A stretch of 58,165 nucleotides of DNA from Micrococcales bacterium (GTDB lineage: Bacteria; Actinomycetota; Actinomycetes; Actinomycetales; Cellulomonadaceae). The stretch lies in the NCBI GenBank assembly GCA_009779195.1, contig WRET01000014.1:1-58165 (forward strand), written 5' to 3'. The position numbers were made by a program, and so were the translations under genes. Below, piece by piece: positions 36,240 through 42,278 of this stretch (position 1 is the stretch's first letter; every line of letters begins with the position of its first letter). The notes under the pieces were generated by a model, which worked only from the letters and a program-made list of their open reading frames with translations, made no database searches and was not told the DNA's origin.

Positions 36240-36272
36240 TACGTTTCGGGTCGCCCCTGGGCCGACGACAGT

Positions 36273-36343
36273 TTGTGTTCGACAGTACGGTGATCTATTC
36301 GACATTTTTACTGTCGAATAGATCACCGTACTGTCGAACACAA
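36273..36343. repeat. Perfect 32-bp inverted repeat with 7-base spacer
   Basis: The arms 36273-36304 and 36312-36343 are exact reverse complements around TTTTTAC. Each arm itself contains two TTCGACA heptamers. It lies 85 bases downstream of the DUF4143 stop. There is no U-tract beyond the stem, so a terminator role is uncertain; a mobile-element end, protein-binding site or foldback element are alternatives. AT content is higher than in the surrounding DNA. Confidence 0.8.
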
Positions 36344-36427
36344 CTCCAGCGGCCACATTGCTGCGCCATTCGCAGCGTCAAAAGTTCTGAAGGACGAACG
36401 TCGGGCCCACGTCGGCCCACCGGGTCG

Positions 36428-37696
36428 TCACGGGGCAGGAACTTCCCAGAGAGCGGCGACGGGGAGTGTCCGCAGTTTTGGACCGGCTGGCAGCGACTGC
36501 GTTCCCAGGTGGAGGACGTACCCGGCGAGAAAATCGTCACCGAGGCGCGCGGCGAGGTGTTTGAGGCCTCGGAAGTCTTCCGGGCGGGTCGACGAGGCGG
36601 CCTTGACTTCCACGGCGATGACTTGCCCTTGAGCGTTTTCCAGGATGATGTCGACCTCGACGTTGTCACGGGTGCGGTAGTGGTACATGTGGACGTCTTG
36701 GTCGCACCAGCTCAGCTGCCGAGCGACCTCCATGGCGACGAACCCTTCCAGGAGCGGACCCAACGGGCTGCCGAGCCGTCGCAAGCGGACCGCGTCCATG
36801 CCAAGCAAAGAGGCGACGATACCGCTGTCCACCATTGCTGCCTTGGGTGTGGCTGTGGCACGGGTTGACAGGTTCCTTGACCACGCAGGGATCCGTTTGA
36901 CCAGGAACGTCTGCTCGAGCAACTCGACGTAGCGATTCACCGTCGCAGCGGTGATGCCCAGCCGGTTCGCCAGCGCGGCGGGGACGAGCAGCTCTCCCGA
37001 ACCAACAGCCAAGAGCTGGACCAAAGAGCGCAGGTGCCCGGTCTTGTCGATGCTCGAAATCTGGGTGACGTCTCGGTTGACAAGGTCGGCGACGTATGAC
37101 CGGTGAAAGACCACACGCCTCTTCCCGGTCCGGGCGACAGCTTCGGGGAACCCTCCACGGACGATCCGGTCGACGTAGCCCTCTCGGGTCTCGTGCGACT
37201 CGTGCGAGAGCGAAGCCCCATGGGCAAAAGCCGCATCGACGAAACCATCAGATGCGCCGTCGATTTCTCCCTGCGACAGCGGCCACAGCTCGATGGTCTC
37301 GATACGCCCCGGCAAGGTGTCGGGGACGCTGCGCAGGCTCTGCACCCGCGCAGATCCTGTGAGCAGGAACATCCCTGGCTCCCCATGGAAATCCACCAGC
37401 TCTTTAATCGCGAGCAAGATCTCAGGGAACCGCTGGACCTCGTCGATGACCACCGGAGGCATTGCCCGGACGAACTCAGCGGGGTCCAGTTTCGCAAGAC
37501 CCAGCGTCTCCGAACTGTCGAACGAGTACCAGGACATTTCGCTCTGTTTTGCGATCTGGGAAACGAGCGTACTCTTCCCGACCTGACGGGCACCATTGAC
37601 AAGAACAACTCTCGTGTCTGCCATCGCCTGTTCCACCACGGACGCTGCGCGCCGGGGAAGAACCCTACCAAGAGGCGAACGAGGCACTGAAACCAT
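36428..37696 (-). CDS. AAA ATPase with DUF4143 domain
   Basis: 422 aa. Walker A LVNGARQVGKSTLV near residue 35-45, Walker B MPPVVIDEVQRFPE, sensor FLLTGSARVQ, then a winged-helix-like LANRLGITAATVNRYVELLEQ and a C-terminal DUF4143/PD-(D/E)xK-like part (YHYRTRDNVEVDIILE, VIAVEVKAAS). The D-E-VK pattern is nuclease-like. Such ATPases are widespread accessory genes of unknown role. The ATG at 37696 follows TAGGAT by seven bases, with TTGCGG 17 bases further upstream, so the transcript is leaderless. Four 23-bp repeats cover the promoter. It interrupts the paralogue array and looks like an inserted module. Confidence 0.85.
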   Translation of the reverse strand: MVSVPRSPLGRVLPRRAASVVEQAMADTRVVLVNGARQVGKSTLVSQIAKQSEMSWYSFDSSETLGLAKLDPAEFVRAMPPVVIDEVQRFPEILLAIKELVDFHGEPGMFLLTGSARVQSLRSVPDTLPGRIETIELWPLSQGEIDGASDGFVDAAFAHGASLSHESHETREGYVDRIVRGGFPEAVARTGKRRVVFHRSYVADLVNRDVTQISSIDKTGHLRSLVQLLAVGSGELLVPAALANRLGITAATVNRYVELLEQTFLVKRIPAWSRNLSTRATATPKAAMVDSGIVASLLGMDAVRLRRLGSPLGPLLEGFVAMEVARQLSWCDQDVHMYHYRTRDNVEVDIILENAQGQVIAVEVKAASSTRPEDFRGLKHLAARLGDDFLAGYVLHLGTQSLPAGPKLRTLPVAALWEVPAP

Positions 37697-37703
37697 GGCG
37701 ATT

Positions 37704-37732
37704 ATCCTAGCAAGACTACAGATCTGCCGCAA
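37704..37732 (-). promoter_or_regulatory. Promoter of the DUF4143 gene (TTGCGG-N17-TAGGAT)
   Basis: -35 TTGCGG at 37732-37727 and -10 TAGGAT at 37709-37704, seven bases before the ATG. The -35 lies inside the first 23-bp repeat, so a repeat-binding protein would compete with RNA polymerase. Confidence 0.6.
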
Positions 37733-37800
37733 CTCATACTACAGATCTGCCGCAAGTCAGACTACAGATCTGCCGCTAGTTAGACCGTAGATCTGCCGCA
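37715..37800. repeat. Four 23-bp tandem repeats (iteron-like operator)
   Basis: Units start at 37715, 37738, 37761 and 37784, exactly 23 bp apart. The conserved core is ACTACAGATCTGCCGC (last copy ACCGTAGATCTGCCGC), followed by about seven variable bases. The core contains the palindrome CAGATCTG. The period is close to two helical turns, so all copies face the same side of the DNA. The location at and upstream of the DUF4143 promoter suggests an operator. Confidence 0.9.
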
Positions 37801-37908
37801 AAGCGACAAGTGGGTGACCAGGCTCTGAGCGGCCTTGACTACCTGAGATGAGCCGGAGTGGCCCATCTGGAAGAGCGCGACGGCCACGTCGAACCGCGGG
37901 TTCGTCAT
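37780..37908 (-). pseudogene. 5' remnant of another DUF6493-like gene
   Basis: The ATG at 37908 overlaps the stop of the gene at 37905 (ATGA) and reads MTNPRFDVAVALFQMGHSG, resembling the NPQLDDALAVFAELGWAG opening of its paralogues. After ~35 codons the similarity is lost and the frame runs into the 23-bp repeats, stopping after 42 codons. It marks the right-hand junction where the DUF4143 module replaced the rest of a gene. Confidence 0.55.
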
Positions 37909-39275
37909 GACAGCTCCACACCATCGCGGGGACGGTCTGCCAGGGCAAGGTCGGCGACGACCTGGCGGGCGACTGTCACCGCACGTGAGGTGCCTGGTCG
38001 GGCGGTGAGGGCACGGGTGCCGGGCAGGTCGAGTGCCGCTGGTTCGGCAAGGCCAGCGCCCACAGCGTGGACCACCTCAGGCAGCAAGGTGGCGACGGTC
38101 TCGGCGACGTCGACCGTCCCGGCGGGCAGCTGCGGGGCGCTGGCGGCCTGTGCGAGCAGGTCGTCCAGGAGGGGCCAGACCACAGCGAGCATCCCGTCGC
38201 GTGCCAGGGCGCCCAGCACCCGGGCCACCGCGTCCGACGGGGCACCTGCCAGGTGCCGGGCGTCGGGAACTCCGGGGCGCAGCAGGCCACGGTCCCATGC
38301 CTCAGACACGGCCTGGGTCACCTCGGACGCCGCTTCGGGGTGGACGGCACGCTGCACGGTGAGCATGTCCGTCGCCGCGGCCGGTGGCAGCGGGGCCACG
38401 CACCGGGCGATCTGGCGCAACCGCACACCCTGGGCGCTGTCGAGCTCGTACGCACAGATCTTCAGCGCCGCCTCGCACCAGGGCACGACGGCGAACGACG
38501 GTTTGGTGTCCCCGACCCAGTTGTGGTCGTCGATGTGCCGACGGGCCGCGTCCACGACACCGCGGACGAAACGCACCTCAGGACGTTCGGCGGCCGGCAC
38601 GTCCCAAGCCCCGAGGTGGAACGGCGTGGCCAGGTACTGCAGCACCACCGGCCCGGCTGTCACCTGCTCGACGCGTCCGTGTGTGTCCACCACCGGCACT
38701 GAGCCCAGGCACAGCAACCCGCGGCGCACGTCGTCGTCACCGTAGGTGGTGTCCAGCCTGGTCAGGGCCAGGGCAAGGTCGGCGGTGCTCGCCGCGACCC
38801 CAGCACGGGCGTAGGTATCCAGCCGTCCGAGCAGGTCCGCCGGGTCGATCCGCAGGTCCAGCCACGTCGGTTCGGACAACAAGCACGGCACCTGCCCGAG
38901 CCGGTCGAACACCGCGGTCTCCCGTTCCCACAACGGGTCACCCACCCACGAGCTGCGCGTCGGCACAGGTTCGTGGCTCTGGTCGTCCTTGCTGGACACC
39001 CACCACGCGGCCAACGCCACCCCCGACGCCCAGCTCTGCGTCGGCAACCCCTGCAGCGCTGACCGGGCACCTTCCAGGTCATCACGGGCAACCGCGTTCG
39101 CCACGACGAGGAACCGCTCCACAACCACGTCCACCGCGTCGGTCTGCGCCGGACGGGCAACCAGCTCGGCCGCAGCCTCAGCCAGGGCCTGTGGCGTCAA
39201 CGGCCCTGGGTCGAACCGCGGAACCCGCCACACCGGAGGCACCGGGCGCCACCACCCCTGCACGCTGTCGGCCAT
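37905..39275 (-). CDS. DUF6493-like protein, C-terminal half only
   Basis: 456 aa. It begins at the point where the N-terminal-half protein stops: WWRPVPPVWRVPRFDPG matches LWRPVPEVWTVPRFDHG and WWQPVPPVWQVPRFDRG inside the two full-length paralogues. Further shared blocks are LGQVPCLLSEPTWLDLRIDPADLLGRL and LLPEVVHAVGAGLAEPAALDLPGTRAL. The ATG at 39275 overlaps the stop of a 39-aa frame (TGATG). No catalytic residues are recognisable. It lies upstream, not downstream, of the N-terminal half, so a simple insertion into one gene cannot explain the split. Confidence 0.75.
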   Translation of the reverse strand: MADSVQGWWRPVPPVWRVPRFDPGPLTPQALAEAAAELVARPAQTDAVDVVVERFLVVANAVARDDLEGARSALQGLPTQSWASGVALAAWWVSSKDDQSHEPVPTRSSWVGDPLWERETAVFDRLGQVPCLLSEPTWLDLRIDPADLLGRLDTYARAGVAASTADLALALTRLDTTYGDDDVRRGLLCLGSVPVVDTHGRVEQVTAGPVVLQYLATPFHLGAWDVPAAERPEVRFVRGVVDAARRHIDDHNWVGDTKPSFAVVPWCEAALKICAYELDSAQGVRLRQIARCVAPLPPAAATDMLTVQRAVHPEAASEVTQAVSEAWDRGLLRPGVPDARHLAGAPSDAVARVLGALARDGMLAVVWPLLDDLLAQAASAPQLPAGTVDVAETVATLLPEVVHAVGAGLAEPAALDLPGTRALTARPGTSRAVTVARQVVADLALADRPRDGVELS

Positions 39276-39394
39276 CACTGCCATGGTCCTGTGCGGCACC
39301 GCCAGAACCTCGGTGTTTGGCTGTCGTCGTGAACTATCGCAACGAGGTCTTCTTCGAACGTTGGGTGACGTGGCCCGAACGACCATTCAGTCAC
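39275..39394 (-). CDS. 39-aa small open frame between antitoxin and half-paralogue
   Basis: Starts with a GTG overlapping the antitoxin stop (GTGA) and ends one base into the next gene's ATG (TGATG), perfect operon spacing on both sides. The product (MTEWSFGPRHPTFEEDLVAI...) has no recognised family. It occupies the place of the toxin gene, which would normally encode ~85-130 aa, so it may be a truncated toxin or a chance coupling frame. Confidence 0.35.
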   Translation of the reverse strand: MTEWSFGPRHPTFEEDLVAIVHDDSQTPRFWRCRTGPWQ

Positions 39395-39642
39395 AGCCTG
39401 CTCCGAGCGCTGCCGAAGACCTCGTCGTGGCCGAGCCGGACCTCGGACCGTGATGCGGCATGGTCGGCCTCGTCAAGACGGGACTCGACGTCACCGGTCA
39501 GCCGTCCATAGTCCTCCAGGCTGAGCACCACCATCGAACCGTGACCGTTCTTGGTGAGATAGACGGGCTCTCCCCCATGCACGATGGCCTCGATCTGAGG
39601 AAACTTGTTGCGCAGGTCAGACACAGGATGGATATGGATCAT
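39391..39642 (-). CDS. Phd/YefM-family antitoxin
   Basis: 83 aa. HPVSDLRNKFPQIEAIV, the short YLTKNGHGSMVVLSLEDYGRL and a flexible charged C-terminus are the Phd/YefM pattern: an N-terminal DNA-binding fold with a disordered toxin-binding tail. The ATG at 39642 has GGAG six bases upstream; the ATG at 39654 is an alternative. Palindromes just upstream are likely operators. No Doc, RelE or YoeB toxin is found next to it, so it is an orphan or its partner has decayed. Confidence 0.8.
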   Translation of the reverse strand: MIHIHPVSDLRNKFPQIEAIVHGGEPVYLTKNGHGSMVVLSLEDYGRLTGDVESRLDEADHAASRSEVRLGHDEVFGSARSRL

Positions 39643-39652
39643 ATCGAACTCC

Positions 39653-39684
39653 ATACGTTGACGTATCAAGATCCTATCAGGATC
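39653..39684. promoter_or_regulatory. Two palindromes upstream of the antitoxin gene
   Basis: ATACGT-TG-ACGTAT at 39653-39666 and GATCCT-ATC-AGGATC at 39670-39684 directly precede the antitoxin start, as expected for autoregulatory operators of a Phd/YefM repressor. Confidence 0.5.
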
Positions 39685-39778
39685 AAGCTCGACGAGGCGA
39701 CGATGCCGACGAGTGCTGCTCGAGCCAGGTCTTGCGCTGGTCAGCGGTCCCCAGCGCAAGGGCGACCACGTCGGCGGG

Positions 39779-42235
39779 CTAGGCGTGAGGAGGTGCAGGT
39801 GCCGGTCGGGTGGGGACAGACAGGGCTGCGACGGTTTCGCGGGCGGTGGTCACAGCGCGGGAACTGCCAGGACGGGCAGCCAGGGCGCGGGTGCCTGGCA
39901 AGGTGAGCACCGCTGGGTTGGCGGTGCCCACGGCGACGGCGTGCAGCACCTCAGGCAGCAGCGCGGCGATGGTCTCGGCGACCTGCACTGCCCCTGTGGT
40001 CACACGTGCACCCGAGACGGCCAGACCAGCCAGGTCGTCCAGGACCTGCCAGGCGACAGCGAGCAACCCGTCGCGAGCGGCACCGCCCACCGCTGAGGCG
40101 ACGGCGGCAAGGTTGTCTGGTGGGGTGTCCCAGTCCAGGTAGCACTCGCCAGGTGGTCCGGGGCGCAGCAGACCGCGCTCCCACGCCGCGCGGATTGTCT
40201 GCGGGTCCGCAAAGTCCCAGGACATCAACACACCTGCGACGACGTCGGGGGTAACCGGGGCCGAGCGGTGTGCCACCGTCGTCACCCCGACCGGCTCGTA
40301 CCCGAAGGGGTTGAACGTGGCAGGCCAGGTCGGGAACGTCGTGGCCACATCCATGTACTTGCCGAAACGGGCCGGGAACTCACGCAACGACGCTGGCGGG
40401 ACCCATCGCGACAACACCTCGTACGTCCACGACGAGGCCTTCGGGGCGATGGCAGGGTCGTCGAGGTAGGCGCTGACCGCAGGGCCAGCGGTGAGGTTCA
40501 TCGGCTTGCCCGACTGCAGCAGCACCGGGACGGTGAGGCGGTCGAACCCAGCGCGCGTGCGGTCATCGACGGCGTCGACGTCGAGCCTGGCCAACGCCAG
40601 GAGCAGGTCGGCTTCCGACACGCTCGCCCCGGTGTCGTCGTAAGCCTGCAACCGCGCCAGCAGGTCCGCTGGGTGGACGCGCAGGTCGACCGTGCTGGGT
40701 TCGGACAACAGGCACGGGACCTGCCCGAGCCGTTGGAACACAGCGAGCTCGCGCGCCCTGACGGGGTCGGCGATCGGGTCGGCCCACCCTGGACGAGGAC
40801 CGTCCAGGTATCTGCCCAGCTCGCCTGCGAGCCACGCCGCGGCAGTCGAACCGGGGGCAGCGGCACGGAGCCCAACCAGGGCCGTGCGGACCAGGTCGGT
40901 GTCGCGACGTCCCACAGCGTTGGCCACCGCCAAGAACCGCTCGTGCACGAGAACACCAGCCCCGGCGGCACGATCAGCGGCCATCTGGGTCAGTGCATCA
41001 GGGGTCTGCTCGCCGTGGTCGAACCGTGGCACGGTCCACACCTCAGGGACAGGCCGCCACAGGCCTTCCACCTGCGTGGCAGGCTCTGGGGCTTCGTGCA
41101 CGACTCCCCATGCGTCGACGACTGCCTGCAGCGCCCGGGCCAGCGGCTTGTCCCGGGCCACGTCCAGGGCGTTCAGCTGTGGTGCGACCGCCTCGACTGT
41201 GGGGGCCGCAGGGCGGGGACGCGCCGCCATGGCTGTGAGCACGACTCTCAGGGCCTTCTTGGTGGGCGCAGCCAGGGCAGCGGTGACCACGTCGGCGAGC
41301 AGGTCGTCGGGCACACCAGCGATGAGCAGCGGGGCCAGGCGTTCGACGACCACCGCGTCGCCGGTGGCCAAGACCGGGACGAGCGTGTGGGCACGGGAGA
41401 CGACCTCGTCGTCGGTGACACCCAGGCGGTCGAGCCACGCTTCGACCCACGCCTTGCGGTCGCTGGGACGAGCAGCACAGTCCAGGCCAGCGAGCACCAG
41501 CTCGACCGCCTCGTCATGGGCCAACCACCCGCGCTCCACCCCAGCGGGCAGCACCCGGCCGAATGGCCCGTTTGCGTGCACCCCCAGGGCGACCCCGGCA
41601 CGCACGTGCTCGACGAACCGTTCAGCGATCAGCGGTTCCCACTGCGCAGCGTCAGGAGCGGGGCCGCCGCGAGGCTGCCAGGTCAACTGCGAGAAGTCCC
41701 TGGTGAGCACTGCCTCGGCGTACGCAGCCCAGTCCGTGATGTACTCGCGGTTGTCCACGGGCAACTGGTGGTGAGCGGTCAGCCGGATTGCCAAGGGGGC
41801 GAACTGCGTCGCCTCGCCCCATCGCAAGCCTGGCTGGCACTCGCGCTGGATCATCTCCCGGGCGAACGCTGGCCCTCGTTGGACCATCACCGCGAGAGCC
41901 GCGTCATCGCTCGTCGAACTCGCGACCCAGGGCGCGAAAAAGTGCGTCGCCGCAGCACGACGGGCATCCACCCCGACCCTCACCGCGAACAGCCAGAGCA
42001 TCGCCTGGTCAACCCCACCCAGATAGCTGCCCCACCGGCGAGCCGGGTCGTTCCCGGCCCACCGGCCACCCGGGTCGTTCCCGACCCAGTCTCCTGACCG
42101 CAACCCTGCCAGCGCCGTCTTGCGCTGGGCATCGGTCCCGACAGGCAGCGTCGGGGCGTCTGCGTAGGACGCACCAGCCCACCCCAGTTCTGCAAAGACC
42201 GCGAGGGCGTCGTCCAGCTGCGGGTTCTTGGTCAC
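39779..42235 (-). CDS. DUF6493-like protein, full length
   Basis: 818 aa in two parts. The N-terminal domain (~1-370) starts NPQLDDALAVFAELGWAGAS and contains GWLAHDEAVELVLAGLDCA and VVSRAHTLVPVLATGDAVVVERL. A linker around GLWRPVPEVWTVPRFDHG leads to a C-terminal domain with QVPCLLSEPSTVDLRVHPADLLARL and a final EIVAVALLPEVLHAV-like helix block near the end. The protein is helical and repeat-like, resembling HEAT/armadillo scaffolds, without catalytic signatures. The GTG at 42235 has TGGAG upstream. DUF6493 proteins are, as far as I recall, found near SWIM/MoxR genes, which also occur in this window. Confidence 0.78.
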   Translation of the reverse strand: MTKNPQLDDALAVFAELGWAGASYADAPTLPVGTDAQRKTALAGLRSGDWVGNDPGGRWAGNDPARRWGSYLGGVDQAMLWLFAVRVGVDARRAAATHFFAPWVASSTSDDAALAVMVQRGPAFAREMIQRECQPGLRWGEATQFAPLAIRLTAHHQLPVDNREYITDWAAYAEAVLTRDFSQLTWQPRGGPAPDAAQWEPLIAERFVEHVRAGVALGVHANGPFGRVLPAGVERGWLAHDEAVELVLAGLDCAARPSDRKAWVEAWLDRLGVTDDEVVSRAHTLVPVLATGDAVVVERLAPLLIAGVPDDLLADVVTAALAAPTKKALRVVLTAMAARPRPAAPTVEAVAPQLNALDVARDKPLARALQAVVDAWGVVHEAPEPATQVEGLWRPVPEVWTVPRFDHGEQTPDALTQMAADRAAGAGVLVHERFLAVANAVGRRDTDLVRTALVGLRAAAPGSTAAAWLAGELGRYLDGPRPGWADPIADPVRARELAVFQRLGQVPCLLSEPSTVDLRVHPADLLARLQAYDDTGASVSEADLLLALARLDVDAVDDRTRAGFDRLTVPVLLQSGKPMNLTAGPAVSAYLDDPAIAPKASSWTYEVLSRWVPPASLREFPARFGKYMDVATTFPTWPATFNPFGYEPVGVTTVAHRSAPVTPDVVAGVLMSWDFADPQTIRAAWERGLLRPGPPGECYLDWDTPPDNLAAVASAVGGAARDGLLAVAWQVLDDLAGLAVSGARVTTGAVQVAETIAALLPEVLHAVAVGTANPAVLTLPGTRALAARPGSSRAVTTARETVAALSVPTRPAPAPPHA

Positions 42236-42278
42236 AACGGCTCCAGGTCGGGGTGTCGCCAGGATCCAGGGTCGGACA

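Larger units (their letters stand above)
36005..36427. other. Intergenic region with palindrome and tandem repeat
   Basis: 423 bases between the stop of the DUF4143 gene and the start of the half-paralogue. It holds a 14-bp tandem duplication (36212-36239) and a 32-bp perfect inverted repeat (36273-36343). No gene is supported, although short frames exist on both strands. Confidence 0.6.

Noticed and set aside
36273..36343. Inverted repeat considered as an insertion sequence.
   Set aside because: No transposase and no flanking target duplication were found; it is left as a repeat of unknown role.
36102..36427. Short frames across the 32-bp palindrome.
   Set aside because: They read through both arms of the inverted repeat, have no ribosome site and no family resemblance.
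37715..37800. 23-bp repeat array considered as a CRISPR.
   Set aside because: Cores are separated by only about seven bases, there are no 30-40 bp unique spacers and no cas genes, and the array sits on a promoter.
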